DNA of 64,000 bases from Cyclobacteriaceae bacterium (lineage in GTDB: Bacteria; Bacteroidota; Bacteroidia; Cytophagales; Cyclobacteriaceae), in NCBI GenBank assembly GCA_020436085.1, contig JAGQYM010000005.1:62001-126000 (forward strand). Reading direction: 5' to 3'. The notes under the pieces are model-generated. The model saw only the letters and a program-made list of their open reading frames with translations. It did no database searches and had not been told where the DNA came from. The first letter of the stretch is position 1, and the number at the start of each line of letters is the position of its first letter. Below, piece after piece: positions 25,213 through 33,721 of the stretch. The position numbers and the translations under genes were made by a program.

Positions 25213-26235
25213 ATGACAATGCCAACGGCAGAAAAAAGGAACTGGAAGAATGAAATCCGCGATGTGATTATTCTAATCGCAATCGGTCTTGGCATGACTG
25301 TCATTTTTGGCTACACCAATTCAGGCAGGCAGATAGGTATTGTTGGATCTTTTACCGTCTTGATGTGGATATCACTATGGAAAGGCAATGAAGGTATTGG
25401 CACGTACATCTCAACCAAAGTCAGTTGGGTAAAAACACCCGTTAAAAGTTTAGTACTACACTCGATTGCCACGATCTTGTACACGCCAGTGACCGTGCTT
25501 ATCCTCATGAAGTTGTACGAGCTGTTGTTCAAAGTTGATTTTGGCGACTCCTACGACATGATCTACTCAGCGATGGTCATTACCATAATCATCTCCTTGT
25601 TTATGCATGGCCGTGGATTCTTAAAAAGCTGGAAAGAGGCAGAACTGGAAGCCGAGAGAGCAAAGCGTGAAAGCATCAAAGCCAATTATGAAAGCTTGAA
25701 AAATCAGGTCAACCCACACTTTCTATTCAATAGCCTGAATGCATTAACTAATCTCGTATATCAGGATCAGGACAAAGCAGCAAAATTCATTAAGCAACTG
25801 TCAGAAGTATATCGATATGTACTCGACACCCGTGATAGGGAGGTGGTCTCACTTCGCGAAGAGTTGAATTTTTTAGAGTCGTATCTCTTCTTGCAACAAA
25901 TCAGATTTGGCAATAACCTCAACATACAAATGCTGGTGGAGAACACAGAGGGAAATATTCCCCCTTTGGCCATTCAGATGCTGTTGGAGAACGCGATCAA
26001 GCACAACGTAATCTCCACTGACCAACCTCTTACAATCACAATAAAGCGTGATAAGGACAAACTCATTGTGGAAAATAGCCTGCAGAAAAAGCGACTGCAT
26101 CCTCATGATGTCTCAGGTGTAGGTCTGGAGAATATCAAAAGACGTTACGAATTTTTGAGCTCACATGAAGTGAGCGTGGCGGAAGACTCTCAGGCCTTTA
26201 AGGTGACACTTCCAATTTTAACCGCAGTTTCATGA
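25213..26235 (+). CDS. LytS-type sensor histidine kinase
   Basis: A 340-residue inner-membrane kinase. Four hydrophobic segments (about residues 17-130) are followed by a coiled linker and the His_kinase domain. The phospho-acceptor is His 169 in NQVNPHFLFNSLN. A degenerate HATPase domain follows with the N-box-like LAIQMLLENAIKHNV and G-box GVGLENIKRRYEFL. There is no separate sensor domain, so the signal is probably read in the membrane. The stop overlaps the start of the LytTR regulator by four bases (ATGA), so the two form a coupled two-component system. Confidence 0.92.
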   Translation: MTMPTAEKRNWKNEIRDVIILIAIGLGMTVIFGYTNSGRQIGIVGSFTVLMWISLWKGNEGIGTYISTKVSWVKTPVKSLVLHSIATILYTPVTVLILMKLYELLFKVDFGDSYDMIYSAMVITIIISLFMHGRGFLKSWKEAELEAERAKRESIKANYESLKNQVNPHFLFNSLNALTNLVYQDQDKAAKFIKQLSEVYRYVLDTRDREVVSLREELNFLESYLFLQQIRFGNNLNIQMLVENTEGNIPPLAIQMLLENAIKHNVISTDQPLTITIKRDKDKLIVENSLQKKRLHPHDVSGVGLENIKRRYEFLSSHEVSVAEDSQAFKVTLPILTAVS

Positions 26236-26990
26236 AGGTACTAATAGTGGAAGACGAGCCCCACGCTGCAGCACGACTGAAAGAATTAGTAGCCAAAATA
26301 GTACCCAACGGCAACGTGATAGATTCTGTAGATTCTGTGAAGGCTGCCGTAAGTTGGTTTAACACGCATCCGATGCCCGATTTGGTTTTGATGGACATCC
26401 AACTGGCGGACGGTTTAAGTTTTGAAATTTTTGATCAAACCAAAATTATATCCCCCGTCATTTTTACAACTGCCTATGATGAGTACGCGCTAAAGGCATT
26501 CAAAGTCAATAGCATTGACTACCTGCTAAAGCCCATTGATGAAGATGACTTCAGAAATGCAATGAAGAAGTTTGAAACGCTGAGACAACCTTCCGATTCG
26601 CAACAGCTGTTAGAACGTATCGGCAATGCGGTACAGATGTTTTCGAAGAATTACAAAGAGCGATTTGTAACTAAAGTGGGGGAGCATCTGAGATTCATCA
26701 ACACTTCGGATATTCTTTTCTTCTACTCGGCAGACAAGGTTACGTTCGGAAGAACTTCTGATGGAAGAAGTCACATTCTCGACTACACCTTAGATCAGGT
26801 GGAAGGTCTGGTGAACCCCGATCACTATTTTCGAATCAACAGGAAATACATCATTCGGGTAGAGGCGATCAGCGATATGATCAGTCACGTTAATAGCCGC
26901 CTCAAACTCGTATTGAAGACAAGTGACGACAACGACATCATAGTCGCGCGCGAACGCCTGTCAGATTTTAAAAACTGGATTGACAAATAG
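26232..26990 (+). CDS. LytTR-family response regulator
   Basis: A 252-residue regulator. The receiver domain (about residues 1-120) has the acidic pair in VEDE, phospho-acceptor Asp 55 in LVLMDIQLAD, the Thr in FTTAYDEYA and Lys in YLLKPIDEDD. The LytTR DNA-binding domain (about 145-250) shows KVGEHLRFINTSDILFF, HYFRINRKYIIRV and SRLKLVLKTSD. It is partnered with the overlapping LytS-type kinase. Targets cannot be read from the window; the DUF2306-like gene upstream is one candidate. Confidence 0.93.
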   Translation: MKVLIVEDEPHAAARLKELVAKIVPNGNVIDSVDSVKAAVSWFNTHPMPDLVLMDIQLADGLSFEIFDQTKIISPVIFTTAYDEYALKAFKVNSIDYLLKPIDEDDFRNAMKKFETLRQPSDSQQLLERIGNAVQMFSKNYKERFVTKVGEHLRFINTSDILFFYSADKVTFGRTSDGRSHILDYTLDQVEGLVNPDHYFRINRKYIIRVEAISDMISHVNSRLKLVLKTSDDNDIIVARERLSDFKNWIDK

Positions 26991-28079
26991 TTATTGCGCG
27001 TTCATGAATTCACTGATAAGACAGTGGAAGTGATGCGTTCCTTTTTCTTGCTTCACCGAATAGCGGCCATGCTTGTAAAACCTTGACCGTATACCTTTTT
27101 GCACATTTTGTACAATGTCTTCGTCCTCCATTTCCACCTTGTGAAGATTCGATCCCGCACCCTGCCTGAGCTTACTCTCATCATACACATACGAGCGAAA
27201 CGACACTTTGCATTTATCCACATCCATCGGAGAAACAATGTTTACTGAAAGTCCCCACGGATAAAAGTTGAACATCAGATTTGGGAACACCCAGAAGTAA
27301 TAACCAGCCACATTCTTGCCATAGTCCGGTGATCCCTTCGGCAAGTCGAAGGTGAGTTCTCCTTCTTTTGCAATTCCAAGTTGGAGCGAGCTGTATTTAC
27401 TCAACTCAATGGTATAGTTAGAGTAGTCAATAGCAGCATTGAGGCCAGCGTGCACGAACGGAATGTGAAACCCTTCCAGGTAATTTTCGCAATACAAGGC
27501 CCAACTCGAAGTCACGAGATAGTCTTTGGATAAATCAGGCCTGAAGTGAAACTTGTCAAAGTCCATCCAGCCGACCCGCTTCATCATAAAGTCCAGAAAT
27601 GCAGATGCTGGTTCAAGAGGATTCAGCGAAGTGAAAAGCCATTGACCCCATGTGTACAACGGAAGAGCCGAAAGGTTGTCGTCTTCCGTAGGAAAATTTT
27701 CAACCTCTTTAAACTCCGGCATCGACATAAACTTTCCATCCAGTTGAAAACGTCTGCCATGATACTTGCAGCGTATGTCATTGAGTTTGCAAGGCTGCTC
27801 CACCATCAGGTTTCCTCGATGAGTACATACATTCGATAAGCAGTGAACCTCACCGTTTTGATCGCGGGAGAGGATAAGCGGTTCGTTAATCATGTGCTCG
27901 AGCATGTTGACAGGCGTCACCCAACCATTCTCCTTGATCTGTTCACGATCGCCAACCAACTGCCAGGTTTTTGAAAAAATCTTTTCTTTAGAAGCCTCGT
28001 AATAATCCCGGCTCAAATAGAACTCTGTAGAAAGCGTCTTGGCGGTAGCAATATTGGGGTCCATCTCGAGTTTCTGCAT
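26991..28079 (-). CDS. Rieske non-heme iron oxygenase, alpha subunit
   Basis: A ring-hydroxylating-type oxygenase of about 362 residues. The Rieske 2Fe-2S ligands are Cys 85 and His 87 (CTHRG) and Cys 104 and His 107 (CKYHGR). The mononuclear iron ligands are His 205 and His 210 in EGFHIPFVHAG, and the third carboxylate should lie in the C-terminal third. The overall type resembles choline or carnitine monooxygenases more than aromatic dioxygenases, but the substrate is unknown. No reductase or beta subunit is adjacent. The frame stays open up to 28184, but that would overlap the divergent DoxX-like gene, so ATG 28079 is preferred. The stop is directly adjacent to the convergent LytTR gene. 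Confidence 0.88.
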   Translation of the reverse strand: MQKLEMDPNIATAKTLSTEFYLSRDYYEASKEKIFSKTWQLVGDREQIKENGWVTPVNMLEHMINEPLILSRDQNGEVHCLSNVCTHRGNLMVEQPCKLNDIRCKYHGRRFQLDGKFMSMPEFKEVENFPTEDDNLSALPLYTWGQWLFTSLNPLEPASAFLDFMMKRVGWMDFDKFHFRPDLSKDYLVTSSWALYCENYLEGFHIPFVHAGLNAAIDYSNYTIELSKYSSLQLGIAKEGELTFDLPKGSPDYGKNVAGYYFWVFPNLMFNFYPWGLSVNIVSPMDVDKCKVSFRSYVYDESKLRQGAGSNLHKVEMEDEDIVQNVQKGIRSRFYKHGRYSVKQEKGTHHFHCLISEFMNAQ

Positions 28080-28151
28080 TGCCTGATCGGTTTGGTTAAG
28101 CTTTGTAAAAATAGCAATGATGGTCCGACCGGAGACATTTCGACAGCGAAA

Positions 28152-28159
28152 TACTTTTG
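28152..28159 (+). promoter_or_regulatory. Predicted -7 box of the DoxX-like gene
   Basis: TACTTTTG matches TAnnTTTG and lies 12 bases before the ATG at 28172, so any leader would be very short. A one-mismatch copy on the minus strand (28106-28113) could serve the divergent Rieske gene. Confidence 0.4.
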
Positions 28160-28171
28160 CTATTTTGTAGT

Positions 28172-28567
28172 ATGAACAAATCAAAAATTCTTCACTGGGG
28201 AGCTCGTATAGTCGCTGCTATTATCCTCTTGCAAACTTTGTTTTTTAAATTCTCGGGAGCGGAGGAGTCTGTTTATATTTTTACTACTGTGGGAATGGAG
28301 CCTTGGGGGAGAATTGGAGTAGGAGTGATGGAGCTGATTGCATCGGTGCTGTTGTTGATTACCCCTGTTGCATGGATGGGCGGACTTATTGCTGTTGGGC
28401 TGATGGTGGGAGCAATAGGAATGCACCTGACGCTGTTGGGTATAGAAGTGCAGGGAGACGGTGGTTATCTTTTCATTCTCGCTGTAGTCGTTACAGCCTG
28501 TGGTGCGCTTGTTCTGTGGCAAGACCGCGACAAGGCTCTGGCATTTGTTAAAAAGTTGACTGGCTAA
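28172..28567 (+). CDS. DoxX-like small membrane protein
   Basis: A 131-residue protein with four hydrophobic segments. The first carries LQTLFFKFSGAEES, the conserved region of the DoxX family, which spans residues that follow a helix in small quinone-linked or redox-linked membrane proteins. ATG 28172 is chosen because the earlier in-frame codon at 28157 lies within the predicted promoter. The gene is divergent from the Rieske oxygenase, with 92 bp between their starts. A common regulator is possible but not shown. Confidence 0.75.
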   Translation: MNKSKILHWGARIVAAIILLQTLFFKFSGAEESVYIFTTVGMEPWGRIGVGVMELIASVLLLITPVAWMGGLIAVGLMVGAIGMHLTLLGIEVQGDGGYLFILAVVVTACGALVLWQDRDKALAFVKKLTG

Positions 28568-28568
28568 C

Positions 28569-29339
28569 CTATAGCATGCTCAGGAGTTGATTTAATTGAT
28601 CCTGCCAATCTTTTTCTTTGAGGTATTCTTTCAAGGCTTCAATTTGGTAACGGGGTACCAACTGGTTGCTCTCTATTTTAGAAAGCATATCATTCAAAAT
28701 CTGAGTGATCTCGCCTTTATTGTCAATACTGCTGTCATCAATCTTTCGGATGAATTCCATGATGAACAGTCGTTTGTTGTCTCTCGAAATTTCGGCCTTG
28801 CCTGCATTAAATCTTGATTCGGTTTTGCCCTTCATGCAATCGTTAAACAGATCAACGATCAACGGTAGCTCATTCCGTCCCAACTCCTTTGATTTTACTT
28901 TCTCTGAAACATCGTAACATTCCGTTAAGAAGTTGACGAGCGCACCACGAAATGTTAGTGTAGGGACGTCAACGTATGAACCATCCAATTTACGCAACAA
29001 TCTGCCGCCATAGTCTCGCTCTCGCTCTACTTTGTAGGCATATAAACTCATGAAGCCTGACTTAATGAGTTTCATAAATCTAATGCGTTCGCCAAGTTGA
29101 ACGGGTTCGAAAACCTCCATGCCGATATTTACTTCCTTCACCTGCATGGCGGTGAGATTTACCTTTCCTGTTCCTGTGTTGATCTGCACACGATCAACTA
29201 CACTCGTGGAATTCAACGTTACCTTGCCGGCAATAGAATCGCCTTGGAGTGTTAGCACATAGTCAATTTGTGCGCCTGCACAAATTGTCAAAAAGAAAAG
29301 AACAATCGAGAGAAACAACTTCACCATCTTGATAATCAA
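28569..29339 (-). CDS. Exported protein of unknown function
   Basis: A 256-residue protein with a signal peptide ending at ICAGAQ. The first third of the mature protein is strand-rich (DYVLTLQGDSIAGKVTLNS, then VDRVQINTGTGKVNLTA), as in several Bacteroidota exported proteins that begin by describing a value to be updated. The rest is helical and charged, with a possible coiled region near the C terminus (YQIEALKEYLKEKDWQDQLN). No catalytic motif is seen. An alternative start is the ATG four codons later (MVKLF). It is convergent with the DoxX-like gene, one base apart. Confidence 0.75.
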   Translation of the reverse strand: MIIKMVKLFLSIVLFFLTICAGAQIDYVLTLQGDSIAGKVTLNSTSVVDRVQINTGTGKVNLTAMQVKEVNIGMEVFEPVQLGERIRFMKLIKSGFMSLYAYKVERERDYGGRLLRKLDGSYVDVPTLTFRGALVNFLTECYDVSEKVKSKELGRNELPLIVDLFNDCMKGKTESRFNAGKAEISRDNKRLFIMEFIRKIDDSSIDNKGEITQILNDMLSKIESNQLVPRYQIEALKEYLKEKDWQDQLNQLLSML

Positions 29340-29408
29340 CTATTAAAACTCAAATAAGGCGAATCTTATGCCATAAACTTAATAACGAACGAAGTTTTGA
29401 TAAAAAGA

Positions 29409-29442
29409 TTGACAAAATACCCCTTAATAAGTGCCACCTTTG
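29409..29442 (+). promoter_or_regulatory. Possible promoter of the bestrophin gene
   Basis: TTG at 29409-29411, a 23-base spacer and CACCTTTG at 29435-29442 resemble the Bacteroidota promoter with one mismatch in the -7 box (TACCTTTG expected). The ATG follows 57 bases later. Confidence 0.35.
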
Positions 29443-29499
29443 CCTTTGGAAATAAAGTCGGTAGTATTTTTATTCGCACCTTAACCTAACTCATCTAAA

Positions 29500-30384
29500 A
29501 TGATTGATTACAATCCGAAAAGTTGGTTCACATTAGTCTTTCATGCCTACAGCAGGCATGTGATGAAAACGCTGACGCCTGTAATCTTATTTATGGGTAT
29601 TTTTTCGGCTTTATTCTGTTATATCGTTTTAGATGTCTTTGCCTGGCATGAGCAGGATCTTCACAGTACCACAGCCATGCACTCATTGGTGGGTATCGTT
29701 CTTGGTCTTTTCCTCGTGTTCCGTACCAACTCAGCTTACGACAGATGGTGGGAGGGTAGAAAGCACTGGGGGCTGATGGTAAATAACACCCGAAACCTTG
29801 CACACAAACTCAACGCATTTCTTGACAAGAATGATGAAGCAAATCGAAAATGGTTTTCCATCATGATTCCCAATTTTGTATTCTCTACAAAAGAACACTT
29901 GAGAAAAGGAACAAAGCTCGAAGAATTGGAGGCGGCCGATGATACATTCAATGACAGAATCAAAACCGCAAAGCATATCCCAAATAGAATCTCATCGATG
30001 ATGTATGAACGTGTCAACGATTTGTACCAAACAAAAAAAGTTACCGGTGAGCAGCTTTACGTCCTGGACAAGGAACTAAAACAATTCTCTGATATTCTCG
30101 GTGCATGTGAGAGGATCAAGAATACACCCATCCCGTATTCATACACCATGTATATCAAGAAGTTCATCTTCATATATATACTCACATTACCTTTTGGTTT
30201 TGTCACCATTGCCGAATACATGACCGTTCCAATCGTTGTGCTCATCTCGTATGTATTACTCAGTGTCGAACTGATCGCAGAAGAAATTGAGGATCCGTTT
30301 GGAACTGACGTGAACGACCTGCCTACAGATGAGCTCTCCGTAAAGATAAGAGATAACGTGAAGGAGATTATTTTCCAGAGCTAG
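29500..30384 (+). CDS. Bestrophin-family ion channel
   Basis: A 294-residue membrane protein of the bacterial bestrophin (UPF0187) family, pentameric channels. The N-terminal PKSWFTLVFHAYSRHV, the first helices and the strongly conserved VFRTNSAYDRWWEGRKHWG around residue 75 identify it. The second pair of hydrophobic helices is near residues 215-255, followed by the Glu-rich AEEIEDPFGTDVNDLP, which is conserved in this family. Bacterial members conduct cations or anions; selectivity cannot be predicted here. No functional partner is evident. Confidence 0.92.
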   Translation: MIDYNPKSWFTLVFHAYSRHVMKTLTPVILFMGIFSALFCYIVLDVFAWHEQDLHSTTAMHSLVGIVLGLFLVFRTNSAYDRWWEGRKHWGLMVNNTRNLAHKLNAFLDKNDEANRKWFSIMIPNFVFSTKEHLRKGTKLEELEAADDTFNDRIKTAKHIPNRISSMMYERVNDLYQTKKVTGEQLYVLDKELKQFSDILGACERIKNTPIPYSYTMYIKKFIFIYILTLPFGFVTIAEYMTVPIVVLISYVLLSVELIAEEIEDPFGTDVNDLPTDELSVKIRDNVKEIIFQS

Positions 30385-30388
30385 TGCG

Positions 30389-30493
30389 CTAGTCGGCCAT
30401 CATCGTGTAGATAAAGAACAGGATAATCAGAAGTATCCAGACACCGTACATGATCAGGTCAGTACGAACGTACTCCCGATATTCATTGTACAT
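30389..30493 (-). CDS. Possible 34-aa single-pass membrane protein
   Basis: A short open frame below usual gene-finder limits. The product has a charged amphipathic N terminus (MYNEYREYVRTDL), one hydrophobic helix (GVWILLIILFFIY) and a short acidic end. It reads as a typical small membrane protein rather than a chance frame. The frame extends upstream to a GTG at 30514 next to AGGA, which could be an alternative start. It is convergent with the bestrophin gene and fills most of the gap before 30648. Confidence 0.45.
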   Translation of the reverse strand: MYNEYREYVRTDLIMYGVWILLIILFFIYTMMAD

Positions 30494-30647
30494 CTTTTTG
30501 ATCCATCTAAACACTCCTCAAGTTACTACTTTTAGTGAGGTGCCCCTTCGCATACCACAGATTAAGTGACTAAGAAAATTATTGAAAAGCCTGTGCAATT
30601 TAGGTGGACTAATGTAGTTTCATGGTTTGTACAAATTGAAATCTTTC

Positions 30648-33644
30648 ATGGTCCGCGGGTGGGCAGGTTTTTTATTCTTGATGATGGTTGCCGTAAGCGG
30701 GTTGGCGCAGGAGTCGGTGACTGCCGAAACAAGTCCTGCTTCTATGAAGTGGTTCCAGATCAACACCAATCATTTTCGGGTTTTATATCCTGATGGCTTC
30801 GAAACTCAGGCACAGCGCGTTGCCAACACACTCGAGCATATTCGTGAGCCTGAGTCGAAAACGATAGGCACCGCTCCAAAGAAAATCTCAATACTCCTTC
30901 ACAGCCAGTCGTCCGTTTCCAATGGATTTGTGACCCTCGCACCCAGACGCTCCGAGTATTACGCCATGCCTCCGCAGAACTATAATTTTGCGGGAACCAA
31001 TGAATGGCTGAGCCTGCTGTCCTCACACGAGTATAGACACATGGCGCAATTTCAAAGCAGCATCACCGGCTTTAATAAAGCAGTGTATCTGCTCTTCGGC
31101 CAATTGGCGCAAGCCGGTATGTCGTTCGTGGCTGTGCCGCAATGGTTTTGGGAAGGAGATGCAGTGGCCACCGAAACAGCTTTCACCCAAAGCGGGAGAG
31201 GCCGAATACCAGAATTCAACCTGTTGATGCGAACCAATTTCCTCGAAGGAAGAAATTTTGGATACCATAAGCAGTATCTCCGGTCATACAAACACAACAT
31301 CCCCGATCACTACGTGCTGGGCTACCACATGGTGTCATACCTTCGTCAAAAAACTGGCAATCCTGATGTGTGGCACGACATCACCAAACGAGCATGGAAT
31401 GTTCCCTTCATTCCCTTTACCTTTTCAACCGCAATAAAAAAAGAAACAGGACTTCATGTAACTGACCTTTACAATGAGATGGCCGCTGACATCAAATCTA
31501 AATGGGAAAATGAACAAGCATCGCTCGAGCTCACAGACTTCGAAAAAATAAACGTAAGATCTTCCAATGCATACACCGACTATTCCTATCCGCAGCCATT
31601 AAGTGATGGACGCGTATTAGTGTTAAAGTCTGGGATCGGAGATATTTTTCAATTCGTCACACTGTCGAATGGCGAAGAACATCGGCAACACACACCCGGG
31701 CTGGTAAACGATGCAGGCATGCTCTCAGTAGGAGCAGATAAGATAGTATGGAACGAGTACCGATTCGATCCCCGCTGGCACACTCGCTCATATTCTATCA
31801 TCAAAGGATATGATGTAGCTCGAAGCCAGCCACCCAGCGGTAGAAAAAGCGTAGTAGCAAAAACTTCGCGCTATGCAGGAGCAAGCATTTCTCCGGATGG
31901 CTCAACGGTAGTCACGGTCGAAACAGATGAAACATACAAGGTCAGCCTCGTAGTGCTGGATTACAACACAGGCGGTGTCATCGACAGGTTCGCAAACCCG
32001 AATAACGATTTAATCTCAATGCCTCGTTGGAGTACAGATGGAAAGTCAATCGTTTATATCCGGCTAACAAAAGATGGAAAAGTAATTTCAAGCGTTGAGG
32101 TTGCCACCGAAGAGACAAAAGATTTATACGATGCAAAAGATGAAAATGTAGGATACCCAGTCCTTTTCGGCAATGACCTGTTCTTCAACTCTCCATACAG
32201 CGGCATCGACAACATCTACTGCATTGACACATCTACCGGAAAACGCAAGCAGGTAACCTCAAGCAAATACGGAGCTTATAACCCTGCCATTTCCCCGGAT
32301 GGTAAACACATCTATTATAATGATCAGTCGAAAGATGGACTTGACGTGGTAAGAATACCTTATCAAAAAAATACCTGGAAAGAAATTGAAAACGTTCACG
32401 TTACAAACGACCTGTTCAGCACTACACTCGCAGAACAGGAAAGCAATCCAAACCTGTTAAGCTCCGTTCCGAATGAAAAATTTGCGACAAAAAGATATCG
32501 AAGAAGTAGCGGCATGATAAATCCGCATTCGTGGGGTGTGTACGTGCTTAATTCGCTTAGTCAGGCAAACCTGGGTATTGTCTCGCGGGATATTCTCAGT
32601 ACGACAGAAATTAGTGGAGGATATCAATTTGATATTAATGAAAGAACCGGCACATGGCGAGCTGGAATCAGCTACCAGGGTATGTACCCGATCTTTGATG
32701 GTGAGTTCACCTATGCAAAGAGGGAAGACGACACAGGAGCATTTGGAAGAGACGTATCTTTTGAGTGGACAGAAATTGGCGGAAATGCCGGATTGAGAAT
32801 TCCTCTACTGCTCACGCATTCAAAGTTTCATCGAAGTATGTCAATCAGTAACTCAGTTGGCTATTCACAGGTCTCCGGATTTAAATACTCAGTCACAGAA
32901 AACGGTTCAAATGTTGGGTCCGGCTTCGGTAGATTGATTCCAGCTAATGATACTTTGTTTTTCAACTTCACAGACAAAGTGAGTAATGGCGACCTGCTTT
33001 ACAATCATTTCTCTTTCAACGCGTCAAATTTGCTAAAACAAAGCAGACGGGATTTTAATCCGCGATTCGGTCAGGCCCTTGCCGCAGAGACATACTCGAC
33101 AATACTGACCTCTGACTTTGAAGGACGAATGAACGTAGCTCGCGCCACATTATTTTTTCCCGGTCTGTTCAAACATCATTCCCTATACTTCAGAGGAGGT
33201 TTCCAGGAGTCATTGTCGGATCCGTCCCTGTCAACCTATCAGTTCAGGAATCGAATTTCCAAACCCAGAGGTTATAGCTACCCGAGAGACACAAAATTCA
33301 TTAGCCTGTCAGCCAACTATGCACTGCCAATTTGGTATCCTGATATCAGTCTTGGTCCAGTCCTCAATCTGCAACGGATAAAGACAAATTTGTTTTTTGA
33401 CTACGGCAAAAGTGAAGGCCTCGTTTACCTCTATCGCTTTCGGCCCGGCCAGCCAACCGAGCGCTACTTTATCAACAACGGAACCACCTATCAATCGATG
33501 GGTGCCGAACTCACCTTTGATATAAACGTGATGCGTTTCCTCCCGATAGTCGAAGTCGGTGTTCGGGCTTCCTACCTCACTGCCAACAAGTTCTTCAACA
33601 ATGACCTCGTTGTCGAGTTTATCATCGGCAATATTCCGTTTTAA
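30648..33644 (+). CDS. Exported metallopeptidase-like, beta-propeller and outer-membrane barrel protein
   Basis: A 998-residue multidomain protein with a signal peptide ending at SGLAQ; ATG 30648 is chosen over an upstream TTG because it gives this signal. The N-terminal domain holds HEYRH (about residues 127-131) and a downstream Glu in WFWEGDA (about 169), the ligand pattern of gluzincin metallopeptidases. The middle part (about 290-600) has TolB-like propeller repeats such as SISPDGSTVVTV, RWSTDGKSIVYI and AISPDGKHIYYN. The last 370 residues are strand-rich and end in VVEFIIGNIPF, as in an outer-membrane barrel. The active-site pattern is complete, so proteolysis is plausible but not proven. 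Confidence 0.8.
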   Translation: MVRGWAGFLFLMMVAVSGLAQESVTAETSPASMKWFQINTNHFRVLYPDGFETQAQRVANTLEHIREPESKTIGTAPKKISILLHSQSSVSNGFVTLAPRRSEYYAMPPQNYNFAGTNEWLSLLSSHEYRHMAQFQSSITGFNKAVYLLFGQLAQAGMSFVAVPQWFWEGDAVATETAFTQSGRGRIPEFNLLMRTNFLEGRNFGYHKQYLRSYKHNIPDHYVLGYHMVSYLRQKTGNPDVWHDITKRAWNVPFIPFTFSTAIKKETGLHVTDLYNEMAADIKSKWENEQASLELTDFEKINVRSSNAYTDYSYPQPLSDGRVLVLKSGIGDIFQFVTLSNGEEHRQHTPGLVNDAGMLSVGADKIVWNEYRFDPRWHTRSYSIIKGYDVARSQPPSGRKSVVAKTSRYAGASISPDGSTVVTVETDETYKVSLVVLDYNTGGVIDRFANPNNDLISMPRWSTDGKSIVYIRLTKDGKVISSVEVATEETKDLYDAKDENVGYPVLFGNDLFFNSPYSGIDNIYCIDTSTGKRKQVTSSKYGAYNPAISPDGKHIYYNDQSKDGLDVVRIPYQKNTWKEIENVHVTNDLFSTTLAEQESNPNLLSSVPNEKFATKRYRRSSGMINPHSWGVYVLNSLSQANLGIVSRDILSTTEISGGYQFDINERTGTWRAGISYQGMYPIFDGEFTYAKREDDTGAFGRDVSFEWTEIGGNAGLRIPLLLTHSKFHRSMSISNSVGYSQVSGFKYSVTENGSNVGSGFGRLIPANDTLFFNFTDKVSNGDLLYNHFSFNASNLLKQSRRDFNPRFGQALAAETYSTILTSDFEGRMNVARATLFFPGLFKHHSLYFRGGFQESLSDPSLSTYQFRNRISKPRGYSYPRDTKFISLSANYALPIWYPDISLGPVLNLQRIKTNLFFDYGKSEGLVYLYRFRPGQPTERYFINNGTTYQSMGAELTFDINVMRFLPIVEVGVRASYLTANKFFNNDLVVEFIIGNIPF

Positions 33645-33721
33645 CCTCCCACGACAGGATTTGAAAATAGACGTTTTAACCGCTATTTTTAGGCCTTCTA
33701 ACCCGTAAAAAAGACCAAGCA

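Noticed and set aside
28080-28184. N-terminal extension of the Rieske oxygenase
   Set aside because: It would overlap the divergent DoxX-like gene and its promoter, and adds residues absent from the fold.
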